Positions 26,414 to 34,415 of a stretch of 64,000 nucleotides of DNA are shown piece after piece; the first letter of the stretch is position 1; each line of letters starts with the position of its first letter. Position numbers and translations under genes: made by a program. Location: assembly GCF_018327685.1 (NCBI RefSeq), contig NZ_BNEL01000001.1, positions 3,038,001-3,102,000 of the forward strand, given 5' to 3'. The notes below the pieces were generated by a model. The model was not told the origin of the DNA. It ran no database searches and was given only the letters and a program-made list of their open reading frames with translations. This DNA comes from Streptomyces sp. TS71-3. Lineage in GTDB: Bacteria; Actinomycetota; Actinomycetes; Streptomycetales; Streptomycetaceae.

Positions 26414-29400
26414 CGGCTCGCCGCTTGGTGCTGGAGGGCCGCTGTCCGTACGAGCCGTAGCGTGGTCGCCTCGGCGCTCGGGCTCACGCCCAGTGCCCGG
26501 ACGTGATGCTGGTGCAGCAGAGTACGAGCGACGGCGAGCGGGTGGCGCTCCCGGGTCAGGGTGTTCCGGTAGGTGATCAGGGCTGCGGCGCGGGCCCGCC
26601 ACGCATCGGCGACCTGGAAGCCGCCGGGAAGAGCCGCGAGGACGGATAAGCCGTCGGGAGCCGTGAGTTCGAGTACCTGGTTCCGTAACGCCCGGTCCAG
26701 GCGCCCCGTGCCCTGGGGGAGGTTGCGCACCAACCACTCCTCGGCCTTGATGACGCTCGGGGCGAGGTGGGTGACGAGGTCCAGTGCGCTGGCCGCGGCG
26801 AGGGCCTGCGGGGCGAAGACGTCGGTCCGCTCGGCGAGCTGGATCTGTACGAGCGCGGCGGAGGAGTCCGCGGCGAATACCTGGTGGGCGGCGTCCATGG
26901 CCGCCTCGTGGCCGAAGCGCCCGGTCTGCGGCCGGTAGGGAGCCAGGAGCAGCCCGGAGGCCAGGCCGAGCCCGTGAAGACCGTCCGTCCAGGCACGGGT
27001 GTGCTCGACCCCGGTGCCGTACGTGCCCGAAGGCAGGTGCAGTGTGAGGTCGAGATGCTGGTCGGCGTCCGGGCGGGCCATCTCCCGGTGCCGGGTGAAC
27101 CACCAGGTCGGCGCGTTCTCGCCGAACGCGGCCAGGAGGCTGGGCAGGTGCCGGCTCAGGATCTCGTCGTAGCGGCGCGGATGGGCGTGGAGCTGTGCGT
27201 GGAGGATGTCGCCGGCGCCGGGAAGATGCCGCTTCGTGGCGGCCGGTGGTACGGGGCGCGGGCGGGGCACGTCGGCGGTCTCGGGCTGGGGCCGACCGAG
27301 GGCGAGCCAGATTTCGTGTGCGCGCCCGATCCAGCCGTGGGCGTCGCCGTCCGGGACCTCTCGCAGCTCCAGGCGCCGGATGTTGTCGAGGTGCGCGCGG
27401 AGCACCCGACGGTGGACCGGGTGGGACAGGTCGAGGGGAAGGCGCTGGTCGTACTCGATCACGGCGACCCGCATCGGGGCCCGCAGCCGGTCTCGCCAGG
27501 CGGCGAAGGCGTGCTCCCACTGCTCCATCGGGGCTCTGCGGCCGGGCAGCTCGTCGGCCATCAGCAGCCATCGGGCCTGGGTGAGGAGGGTGCGGCGGTA
27601 GCGCACCCGCGGCAGGAACGGGAGCCGGGAGCCGGCGCCGAAGTCGAATGGCTTGTAGGCGGCGTACCGCGCGTGGGCCACCTCGGCGAGGAAGCGGGCC
27701 AGCGGCGGGGTCTGGGTCCCGCCTTCCAGGGCGTGCAGGACGCGCACGTCGATGCGCCGGCCGGTGGAGAGCTGTAGGAGGTGGAAGCTGCGCGAGTCCG
27801 CGGTGACGGCGGTGTCGGTGAGCTGGATCGTTGCCCCGTCCGCCTCGCGATGGCCGGACAGCTCGATGACGTTCGGCAGCAACCGCTGTGTACGGGTGAC
27901 GTTCTCGCTGCGGCGGCGGCGCGGCGGGAACGCGAGCTGCGTGAGGAGGGCGTCCGGGGCGCCCTGGTATGTGGTGGCGAGCGCGTCCTGTTGCTCGGGC
28001 GGCAGGAGGTGGGCGAACCGGCCGGCCATGCTGCTCCCGGGCCGCGGCACCGCGGTCAACACCACGTCGAAGGAGCCGCGCGCCAGAGCCGTGGTGCTGG
28101 GCGAGTGGACCTCGAAGGCGGCCTCCACCCGGGGTACGAACAACCGCTCGTCACTTCCGGCGGCCTTCTCCAGGGCCTCGACTGTCGCGTCCGTCAGCCG
28201 GAGTTCGTCGCGGCTGTCCATGAGGGCTTCCTGCACCAGGGCGAGCAGGAGTTCGTCGCGGTCGGTGAGCAGCTTCGGGGCGGTGCCGCGCTCGGAGCCG
28301 AGGTAGCCGGCGGGCAGGCCGAGGCCGCTGTCGGCGACCAGGTCCATCACCGGCACCAGGGCGCCGACGCCGTACCGGGCCCGGAACCGGCGGTGGTAAT
28401 CGCGCCAGTGCTGGTAGCCATAGGGCTGCGGAGTGGTCCGGTAGAGGGCCGTGACGGCTGCTTGCACTTCCGTGATCACGGACTGCGGGAGCTGTGTCTC
28501 GCAGTCGAGGACGGTGTCGATGAGCAGCGGTGTCGGGGTGACGGAGGTGAGGGCGCGCATCCGCGCGGCGACCGTGTTCACGCTGGTGTCGAAGAGCCTC
28601 GGCCGGTGGGAGGATACGTCTTCGCGCACCGCGTACAGCGCGTGGACGAGGTCGCGCACGTCCGGGACGCTGTCCGCGTGGTGCCGGTCCAGTTCGCGGC
28701 ACAGGTGCTGGAAGGCGTCCACGGTGGTCGCGGGCGCCCACAGGCTGCTGATCAGGAACTGCTGCTCGACCAGGCCCATGAGGAGAGCGTCGATCTTCTC
28801 CGGGGTGGCCTGCGGGAAGCTGTCGCGCAGGTGGGCCTGGAGGTCGCCGTAAGGGAGGGGCGCTCGGGTCGCGTTCATCGCGGCGGCCACCGGCCGGGAG
28901 TTGCGGACGGATATCTCGACGGGGGGCAGGAGGAGGGCGTGGCCGTCGGAGGGCGGGCCCGGCGCAACGAGCCGGTTACCACGGGTGCGAGCGGCGTTGT
29001 TGGCGACGAGCGGTAACCGCTTCAGCAACGAGGCGCTGCGCTGGAGCCGCAGGACCATGTCGGTGACCCATTCGGCGTCCGGGCGGATCGTCGCGTGGTG
29101 CTTGTCGCGCCATCGCACGCTCGCCCGTGGCCCGACGGCCAGGGGTGCGGTGCCGGCGAACAGTCCGAGCGGGGTCGGGCGGTGCTGCCACCGCAGGAGG
29201 TAGGAGACCGTTGACAGCGCGGTACGGCGAACGTGACGGGGCTCGGCCTGCTGGCCCTGGATGACGGACTCGATGGCGTCGGAGAGGACGGGGGTGGCCA
29301 GCTCCAGCGCGTGGCGGAAGTCTTCGCGCTGCCAGATGCGGTTCAGCCATCGCCGGGTGACGGCCACGTCGTCCAGGTTGAGGGTGCGGGGTACGTCTGC

Positions 29401-29475
29401 CGGCCCGGGGCTGGTGGTGGCGCGCAGCATCGCGGTGCCCAGCCACTCGTAGTCGGCTACTGCTCGGGAAGCCAT
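26410..29475 (-). CDS. lanB: Full-length lantibiotic dehydratase (LanB) with three TTA codons
   Basis: 1,021 aa from ATG 29475, behind AAGGAAGG. The N-terminal lantibiotic dehydratase domain has the typical RPTPLGLFAG (99-108). The C-terminal ~280 residues (HAQLHAHPRRYDEILSRHLP ... TWWFTRHREMARPDADQHLD) are the SpaB_C elimination domain. Class I LanB uses glutamyl-tRNA to glutamylate Ser/Thr and then eliminates glutamate to give Dha/Dhb. TTA codons lie in frame at codons 154 (29014-29016), 930 (26686-26688) and 943 (26647-26649). TTA is rare in Streptomyces, so full translation should need the bldA tRNA. The preceding hairpin may limit read-through from the precursor. Confidence 0.95.
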   Translation of the reverse strand: MASRAVADYEWLGTAMLRATTSPGPADVPRTLNLDDVAVTRRWLNRIWQREDFRHALELATPVLSDAIESVIQGQQAEPRHVRRTALSTVSYLLRWQHRPTPLGLFAGTAPLAVGPRASVRWRDKHHATIRPDAEWVTDMVLRLQRSASLLKRLPLVANNAARTRGNRLVAPGPPSDGHALLLPPVEISVRNSRPVAAAMNATRAPLPYGDLQAHLRDSFPQATPEKIDALLMGLVEQQFLISSLWAPATTVDAFQHLCRELDRHHADSVPDVRDLVHALYAVREDVSSHRPRLFDTSVNTVAARMRALTSVTPTPLLIDTVLDCETQLPQSVITEVQAAVTALYRTTPQPYGYQHWRDYHRRFRARYGVGALVPVMDLVADSGLGLPAGYLGSERGTAPKLLTDRDELLLALVQEALMDSRDELRLTDATVEALEKAAGSDERLFVPRVEAAFEVHSPSTTALARGSFDVVLTAVPRPGSSMAGRFAHLLPPEQQDALATTYQGAPDALLTQLAFPPRRRRSENVTRTQRLLPNVIELSGHREADGATIQLTDTAVTADSRSFHLLQLSTGRRIDVRVLHALEGGTQTPPLARFLAEVAHARYAAYKPFDFGAGSRLPFLPRVRYRRTLLTQARWLLMADELPGRRAPMEQWEHAFAAWRDRLRAPMRVAVIEYDQRLPLDLSHPVHRRVLRAHLDNIRRLELREVPDGDAHGWIGRAHEIWLALGRPQPETADVPRPRPVPPAATKRHLPGAGDILHAQLHAHPRRYDEILSRHLPSLLAAFGENAPTWWFTRHREMARPDADQHLDLTLHLPSGTYGTGVEHTRAWTDGLHGLGLASGLLLAPYRPQTGRFGHEAAMDAAHQVFAADSSAALVQIQLAERTDVFAPQALAAASALDLVTHLAPSVIKAEEWLVRNLPQGTGRLDRALRNQVLELTAPDGLSVLAALPGGFQVADAWRARAAALITYRNTLTRERHPLAVARTLLHQHHVRALGVSPSAEATTLRLVRTAALQHQAASR

Positions 29476-29520
29476 AAGGCCCTTCCTTCAGGCGGCGCGC
29501 GGGAGGCAGGGGGAAGGAGT

Positions 29521-29564
29521 CGGCTGGTGGGCCGGACGGGGTGCTCTGTCCGGCCCACCAGCCG
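29521..29564 (-). terminator. 17-bp hairpin between precursor and LanB genes (attenuator)
   Basis: CGGCTGGTGGGCCGGAC (29521-29537) pairs perfectly with its complement at 29548-29564 across a 10-nt loop. It lies 9 bases after the precursor stop and before lanB. In RiPP operons such a hairpin acts as a partial terminator, giving more precursor than enzyme mRNA, and as a 3' stabiliser. Confidence 0.8.
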
Positions 29565-29572
29565 GGGCCAGA

Positions 29573-29767
29573 TCAGGCGGGGTCCTCCACGAAGGAGTTG
29601 CAGGCGGAGGAGCCGGTCGCGCAGGTGGTGCCGCAGCCGTCGCCCGTGGTGCACATGAGCTTGCCGTGCGGGTACTCCGCGACGACGACCTTCACGTCCA
29701 GGGGCGCGAAGTCGTCGTCCTCATCCGCCGGGGCGGCGGGCGGGTTCAGAATGGCGCTCGTCGTCAT
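29573..29767 (-). CDS. FxLD-type lanthipeptide precursor
   Basis: 64 aa. The acidic leader contains DDDFAPLDVKVVVAEYP (residues 17-33), the FxLD-like recognition motif with one extra residue (F20-A-P-L-D24). The core, from about Cys39, reads CTTGDGCGTTCATGSSACNS. It has four Cys (39, 45, 49, 56) and eight Ser/Thr (40, 41, 47, 48, 51, 53, 54, 58), enough for up to four thioether rings. Asp43-Gly44 lies between the first two Cys. Asp-Gly is the classical isoaspartate-forming pair, and the adjacent PIMT-like methyltransferase makes Asp43 its probable target. ATG 29767 has AGGAAGG upstream. No transporter or dedicated leader protease is in the cassette. Confidence 0.92.
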   Translation of the reverse strand: MTTSAILNPPAAPADEDDDFAPLDVKVVVAEYPHGKLMCTTGDGCGTTCATGSSACNSFVEDPA

Positions 29768-29820
29768 GATGGTGCCCTTCCTCTTCTTCGAGTGGTGCGG
29801 GACGGCCTGGCCCCTGTGCT

Positions 29821-31056
29821 TTACGCCGGGGGCCAGGAGAGGGAGATCCGGCTGTGCACCTTGTCGATGACCCGGTCGGCCGTGATCTGGTCGTCGGGGG
29901 TGCCGGCCGGATAGACCCGGATGACCGGGCTGGGGCCGCCGCGGTGGTTGGTCTGCCAGTCGCGAAGGACGTCCGCGATCGTGTCGGCGAGCTGCTTTGC
30001 GTTCGGGCCGAGGGCGTGCACGCCGTATTCGACGTGCTTGTTGTCCTCGGTGCGGCGGGTGACGAGATAGGCGAAGGAGTCGTCCTCGACGGCAGCGAGG
30101 GCGAACCGCTTGTTCGTCGGGGCGACCAGGCCCGTGTCCAGGTCGTCATCCACAGCCATGACGCAGAAGCCCGGCAGGCTGATCGCCATGGTCATCTGAA
30201 GGGTGTCGAGAAGTTCTTGGAGACCGATGGTGACGCCGGTCCACAGCTCGTGGCGCGGTGTCGTGACGGCGTTGTCCAGCCGGTGCGGTGCGGCCGGCAG
30301 GCCGTCATCGAACCGCAGCCCGATCTCCGGGGTGCCGTTGACGAGGAGGAGTTCTTCCCGGTGCCCGGTGGAGCCCTGCATCGGGACGAAGCCGCAGATC
30401 AGCGCCGATTCGCTCTCCAGATAGCTGCAGTGCTCGCCTGCGATCTGCGTGAAAGCGACCGACCGGGTCAGGCCTCGCATCCGCAGCGGCACCACGAGCC
30501 GGCCGCCGTCCTTGAGCTGGGCGGTCCAGGCCGGGGCGATGTCCCAGGCCCCCGCGGTCACCATGACGACATCGACCTCGCCGAGGGCGGGGATGGGCTC
30601 TGCCGCGTCGGCCGTGACCACGCGGACCCTGTCGTAGCCGTGCTCTTCCAGGAGCCGGGACGCGCGGTCGGTGACGACGGAGTCGATGTCCACGGTGACG
30701 ACGTCACCGTCCTCACCGACGAGTTCGGCGAGGTAGGCCGCGTTCAGCCCGCCCGAGCCGATCTCCAGCACCCGCATCCCGGGCCGCACCCGAGCCTGCT
30801 CCAGCATCATGGCCTGGATCTGCGGGGCGGAGACGGAGCTGAGCTGCACGCCGTGCTCGTCCGTCTTGGTGATCACGGCGGCGTACGTGTCGTAGGCCTT
30901 GTCCAGTGGTGTGTCGGGGGTGAACGCGTGGCGGGGCACCTTGCGCATGGCCGCCTCGATCTCCGGGGAGGAGATCGTGCCATCCGCGCACAGTTCGTCC
31001 ACCACCTGCTTCCGCAGGCGGGTCGCGTCGTCGGGCTCGACGATCAGGTTCGTCAT
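29821..31056 (-). CDS. PIMT-like methyltransferase of the FxLD lanthipeptide system
   Basis: 411 aa. The N-terminal half is a protein-L-isoaspartate O-methyltransferase-like SAM domain: VPRHAFTPDTPLDKAYDTYA, SSVSAPQIQAMMLEQARV, motif I VLEIGSGGLNAAYLAEL. The C-terminal ~190 residues are specific to the RiPP-associated subfamily (GFCVMAVDDDLDTGLVA, WQTNHRGGPSPVIRVYPAG). In related class I lanthipeptide clusters (OlvSA type, from memory) this enzyme methylates a core Asp, leading through a succinimide to isoaspartate or aspartimide. The gene is 53 bases upstream of the precursor in the same direction, and its promoter must be in 31057-31468. Confidence 0.93.
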   Translation of the reverse strand: MTNLIVEPDDATRLRKQVVDELCADGTISSPEIEAAMRKVPRHAFTPDTPLDKAYDTYAAVITKTDEHGVQLSSVSAPQIQAMMLEQARVRPGMRVLEIGSGGLNAAYLAELVGEDGDVVTVDIDSVVTDRASRLLEEHGYDRVRVVTADAAEPIPALGEVDVVMVTAGAWDIAPAWTAQLKDGGRLVVPLRMRGLTRSVAFTQIAGEHCSYLESESALICGFVPMQGSTGHREELLLVNGTPEIGLRFDDGLPAAPHRLDNAVTTPRHELWTGVTIGLQELLDTLQMTMAISLPGFCVMAVDDDLDTGLVAPTNKRFALAAVEDDSFAYLVTRRTEDNKHVEYGVHALGPNAKQLADTIADVLRDWQTNHRGGPSPVIRVYPAGTPDDQITADRVIDKVHSRISLSWPPA

Positions 31057-31468
31057 GGAGTTCCTTCGGTTGTACGTGTTCGAGAGGCAGGCCGGTCACC
31101 GGTTGCAACGCGCCGGTGCGGTCCGGGGCGCGCAGGGGAACGGGTGATGCAGCCGGTCGCCGCCGGCAGGCGGGCACTGCGTGGGCCGGCCGCTTCCCTC
31201 TTCGAGGGGCACGGCCGGGGCACGCGGTCGGCCGTCTCCTCAGCCTGGGCCTCTGCGCACGGGGGCGAGGGCTCGCGACGGGGAGAGGACTCCAGTCCTA
31301 GCCGGCCATGTCCAGCACCTTCGGCAGGTGGTCCGAGGCGACCCGGGAGCCATCGTTCTCCACGGCTGGTCAGCCAGAATGGCCGAGGCGGTCATCGCGT
31401 CCATGCCCCGATCCCACCGCATGGCATGCGGTCGCGGGATACGACACCCTATGACACGGAGTTGATCA
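31057..31468. other. Divergent promoter region of the lanthipeptide cassette
   Basis: 412 bases separating the leftward lanthipeptide operon from the rightward SLOG/XRE pair. It must contain promoters for both. An open frame across 31181-31465 has no recognisable product or ribosome site and I treat it as non-coding. No clear palindromic operator stands out. Confidence 0.5.
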
Positions 31469-31927
31469 GTGCCTCTAGCTGCTGTGATCACCGGCACGAG
31501 GAAGACAGGGCATCGGGAACTCAACTGGTTCAACGATCTGTTCTTCGTCTACCTCTCGCCGTGGGCGACGGACGGTGCGCACTTCTACGTCGGCGGCGCT
31601 CAGGGCATCGACAGCCTCTGCCTCCTGTGGCTGGCCGGCAATTCGTCAAGTCGGATCACCGTCGTCGTTCCAGGCACGGTCGAGCAGCAGCCGGACGAGG
31701 CCCGGCAAGCCATCGAGCGGTGCGGTAGTAGAGTCGACGAGCTCGTCGAGCTCAAGGCGTCCGAGCTGCGGACACCCGCATATCACGCACGAAACAGATA
31801 CATGGTCGACCGCGCCCAGATGGCGATCGGCTTCCCACTCGAAGGTCCACAAGGCACTTCGGGGACATGGCAGACCATCAACTACGCGGCCACCGGGGGA
31901 AAACCGCGGCTGATCGTGCCCGTGTAA
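31469..31927 (+). CDS. SLOG/DprA-like Rossmann-fold protein
   Basis: 152 aa from GTG 31469, with GGAG at 31457-31460. The pattern VITGTRKTG ... FYVGGAQGIDSLCLLWLA ... RITVVVPGT ... YHARNRYMVDRAQMAIGF ... GTWQTINYA is that of the SLOG superfamily. This group of Rossmann folds binds nucleotides or nucleotide-derived ligands (as in DprA, LOG and DUF1273/DUF2493 proteins). The gene is followed 25 bases later by an XRE regulator. As a possible nucleotide sensor or nucleotide-cleaving enzyme it could feed a signal to the regulator; that is inference. Base composition is visibly less GC-rich than in the surrounding operons. Confidence 0.6.
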   Translation: MPLAAVITGTRKTGHRELNWFNDLFFVYLSPWATDGAHFYVGGAQGIDSLCLLWLAGNSSSRITVVVPGTVEQQPDEARQAIERCGSRVDELVELKASELRTPAYHARNRYMVDRAQMAIGFPLEGPQGTSGTWQTINYAATGGKPRLIVPV

Positions 31928-31952
31928 ACCCCCGAACGGGCATGATGTGGGC

Positions 31953-33296
31953 ATGAGCGCGCACGACGAACTCGTGGGTGCTGCCACACTCAAACGGCTA
32001 CGGCTCGCCCGCGGCTGGTCCCTCGCCGGCCTCGCCCGAGCCCTCACCACGCAGGCCGGTGAACTCGGGCAGCCGCTCGACGCAAGCGTGGAGAGTGTGC
32101 AGCGTTCCGTCGCACGGTGGGAATCAAGTAAGTCTCCTAAACTGCCCGGTGAGCGTTACCAGTTATTGCTCTCACATCTGTACGCTTCCGATAATCACGG
32201 ACATACCTCGCTCGGCCTCGGCTCGGATTTCAGCGAGCTGCTTGACGCGCTCGCGCACCTCGGCGAGAGCGAGCGGCGCCTCAATGAGCTACGAACGCTG
32301 CTCGTACGCACGGCGACAGATCGCACCAGCGGACTGCTCGTGCTCCTCGGGCCCTCCACACAGCGCGTGCTCTCCGCCGCCCTCGCCGACCCGTCAAAGC
32401 TTGACGAAGACTTGCTGGACGCCGTGCGCATCGCCGTTGGTGACGTGAACGGGCAGGTCGGCAGTCTGCCATTTGTGCGCATTCAGCTTCTGCTCGCACC
32501 AATTGTCGAATCATGCCGTCACCTGCTCCAAGCGACCGTGCCTGATGCGTTGCTCCCGGATCTGGGCGCAGTCGCAGCGCAGGCGTACACCCTTGCCGGA
32601 AGAGCGGCATTCGAGACGCGTGACGACGAGGCCTCTCGCCGACTGTACGCCGAGGCCACCGCCGCAGCAGGTGGCGCAGGCGCACCGTGGCGCCGAGCCG
32701 TCGTCCATATGAGCCACGCCCTGGTGACGCTCTACTCGACCCCGGGCGTCGGAGCGGCGAAGGAATTGGTCGACGCTGCGGTGCGTGACGCCCGCACCGG
32801 CGAGAGCGTCATGGTCCGGGCACGAGCGCACGCCCTACAAGCGGAAATCGCCGCACGCGCCGGCTCTGAGCGGCCCGCGCAAGCTGCGCTCACGCTTGCT
32901 CGGTACGACATGGAGGGTGACCGTGACGGCGATCCGGCGCCAACCTCTTTCTCGGAAGCCCACCTACGAGGATTCGAAGGCCTGACCGAACTCCACGTGG
33001 GTGACCCTTATAAGGCACATGACTACTTCGCCCGGTCGGCCGAGGTGCTTCGGGCACCACGCGAGCAGGTACAGCGGGCGATCATCTCGACTGATCAGGC
33101 GCTCGCTCGCATTCGCCTCAACGATCCGGAGGCGGCCGTGGAACTGCTCCACGGATGCATCGACGCGACCTCGGCAACCGGTGGCCGTGTCGCCTCGATC
33201 AGACTGCGCCGGGCGCGCACGAGCCTCCGGCCTTGGCGACAGGAAGCGTGGTTCGCTGACCTTGACGATCACCTGATCGAGGCGGCCGGCACCTAA
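31953..33296 (+). CDS. XRE-type regulator with helical repeat C-terminus and a TTA codon
   Basis: 447 aa from ATG 31953 (GTG 31947 is two codons earlier). The N-terminal helix-turn-helix spans about 10-70 (LKRLRLARGWSLAGLARAL ... SVQRSVARWESS). The rest is alpha-helical and TPR-like (AHALQAEIAARAGSERPAQA, AHDYFARSAEVLRAPREQVQ), a layout common to Streptomyces cluster-situated regulators. Codon TTA lies at 32163-32165, in a stretch of lower GC around 32100-32210. Being the only DNA-binding protein in the cassette and divergent from it, it probably controls the lanthipeptide operon, with bldA gating its translation. Confidence 0.8.
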   Translation: MSAHDELVGAATLKRLRLARGWSLAGLARALTTQAGELGQPLDASVESVQRSVARWESSKSPKLPGERYQLLLSHLYASDNHGHTSLGLGSDFSELLDALAHLGESERRLNELRTLLVRTATDRTSGLLVLLGPSTQRVLSAALADPSKLDEDLLDAVRIAVGDVNGQVGSLPFVRIQLLLAPIVESCRHLLQATVPDALLPDLGAVAAQAYTLAGRAAFETRDDEASRRLYAEATAAAGGAGAPWRRAVVHMSHALVTLYSTPGVGAAKELVDAAVRDARTGESVMVRARAHALQAEIAARAGSERPAQAALTLARYDMEGDRDGDPAPTSFSEAHLRGFEGLTELHVGDPYKAHDYFARSAEVLRAPREQVQRAIISTDQALARIRLNDPEAAVELLHGCIDATSATGGRVASIRLRRARTSLRPWRQEAWFADLDDHLIEAAGT

Positions 33297-33404
33297 GGGG
33301 GGGCGCGGGGGTTCCGGTGGCGAGGGCGCGCCCCTGTCGGGCCGTAGGCCCGTTTTTCAGGGGCGCGGCGGACTGCGCGATAGCCACGACGAGAGGGTCG
33401 GGTT

Positions 33405-33558
33405 GTCGCCGGTCTGAAGGGGCTGGTTCTGTCGTGTTCGGGCCGCGGGCCGGTGGGTGGTTGCTCGCGCCCACGCGGCGGAGCCGCACATCGACACAGC
33501 CCCGCGCCCCTTCAGGGCGAAGTGCGTGCCCTGCACAGTTGGTGACCGCCCGCGCCCC
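33405..33558. repeat. Right 154-bp perfect direct repeat flanking the lanthipeptide cassette
   Basis: Same orientation and identical to 24048-24201. It starts about 110 bases after the stop of the XRE regulator gene and ends about 110 bases before phnF. Confidence 0.95.
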
Positions 33559-33636
33559 GGGCGGGGCGCGGGGAAGTCGCGGAACAACTGTCGCAGAAGT
33601 TCACTTCCGCGGCCGGACCGGTTGGCTGGCAGGCGG

Positions 33637-33648
33637 TTGTCCGGACAA
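33637..33648. promoter_or_regulatory. 12-bp palindrome ahead of phnF, candidate operator
   Basis: TTGTCCGGACAA is a perfect palindrome 23 bases before the GTG start of the GntR/HutC regulator gene. This is a typical place for autoregulation. The motif differs from the mycobacterial PhnF site as I remember it, so assignment rests on position and symmetry only. Confidence 0.35.
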
Positions 33649-33671
33649 GCGGGCGGCGCAGGGTTCTCCAT

Positions 33672-34415
33672 GTGAGTTCGACCAGGTATGTCGAGATAGC
33701 CGAGGAACTGGCCGCCGAACTCGCCGGCTGCGCCCCGGGAACGAGAGTGGCCAGCGAGGCCGAGATCACCCAGCGCTTCGGCGTCGGCCGCGCCGCGGCA
33801 CGCGCGGCCGTGCAGGAGCTGGAGCGCCGCTACGTCGTCCGCCGTGTCCAGGGCTCCGGCACGTTCGTCAACCGCCGCATCGACTACGTCATCTCCCGCA
33901 GCGTGCCGCCGTCCTGGTCGAGCACGGTCTCGGCGGCGGGAGCCGTGCCCCGTGCGCTGGTCAAGTCGGTTCGCCGGATCCCCGTTCCGGAGAGCCTGCG
34001 GACCCGCCTCGAATGTCCCGCGGGGCAGCTCGTCCACGAGGTCGTGCGCGAGTTCTACATCGACGCGCTCCTCGCCTCGCGGGTGCAGGAGTGGATCCCG
34101 GTGGACGCGGTGCCCGACCTGGACCTCGCCCTGCACGCCGTGGACTCGATCGAACGTGTCCTGCGGCAGATGGCGCACGCGCGCCCCATGCGCGACTGGT
34201 GCCGGGTCAGCATCGACATCCCGCCGGCCGACGTGATGGAGGGGCTGCGCCTGGAGAGCAGCCAGCCCGCCTGGCTCATCGAGAGCGTCAGCCGGGACGC
34301 CGTGAGCGGCACGGTGCTGATGTGCAGCAGCACGTGGACCCGTGCCGACGCGGTTCGCATCATCGTCGAGATGGACGAGCAGCGCCGCTGCGACGACGGC
34401 GGCGAAGGCGCGTGA
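33672..34415 (+). CDS. phnF: GntR/HutC-family regulator of phosphonate genes (PhnF-like)
   Basis: 247 aa from GTG 33672. The winged helix is at about 5-70 (YVEIAEELAAELAGCAPGTR, VASEAEITQRFGVGRAAARA, VQGSGTFVNRR). The UTRA effector domain fills the rest (PAWLIESVSRDAVSGTVLM near the end). It lies 142 bases ahead of phnG in the same direction, as in many phn operons. PhnF-type proteins repress phosphonate or phosphate uptake genes. Ligand unknown. Confidence 0.85.
   Translation: MSSTRYVEIAEELAAELAGCAPGTRVASEAEITQRFGVGRAAARAAVQELERRYVVRRVQGSGTFVNRRIDYVISRSVPPSWSSTVSAAGAVPRALVKSVRRIPVPESLRTRLECPAGQLVHEVVREFYIDALLASRVQEWIPVDAVPDLDLALHAVDSIERVLRQMAHARPMRDWCRVSIDIPPADVMEGLRLESSQPAWLIESVSRDAVSGTVLMCSSTWTRADAVRIIVEMDEQRRCDDGGEGA

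Larger units (their letters stand above)
33297..33671. other. Right flanking repeat plus upstream region of phnF
   Basis: 375 bases without a gene. The first part (about 33320-33558) is the right copy of the cassette-flanking repeat. The last 110 bases should hold the phnF promoter, including the palindrome at 33637-33648. Confidence 0.6.

Noticed and set aside
31181..31465. Open frame in the divergent lanthipeptide promoter region
   Set aside because: No ribosome site, no recognisable product, and it would occupy the only space for two divergent promoters.
24202..33404. Calling the lanthipeptide cassette an integrative mobile element
   Set aside because: No integrase, transposase, tRNA target or transfer gene is present; only the direct repeats support mobility, so it is reported as a finding rather than a mobile element.
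33588..33609. Second PHO box upstream of phnF (GTTCACTTCCG at 33599-33609)
   Set aside because: Only one half resembles a PhoP unit; the adjacent 11 bases do not, so it fails the two-unit requirement.
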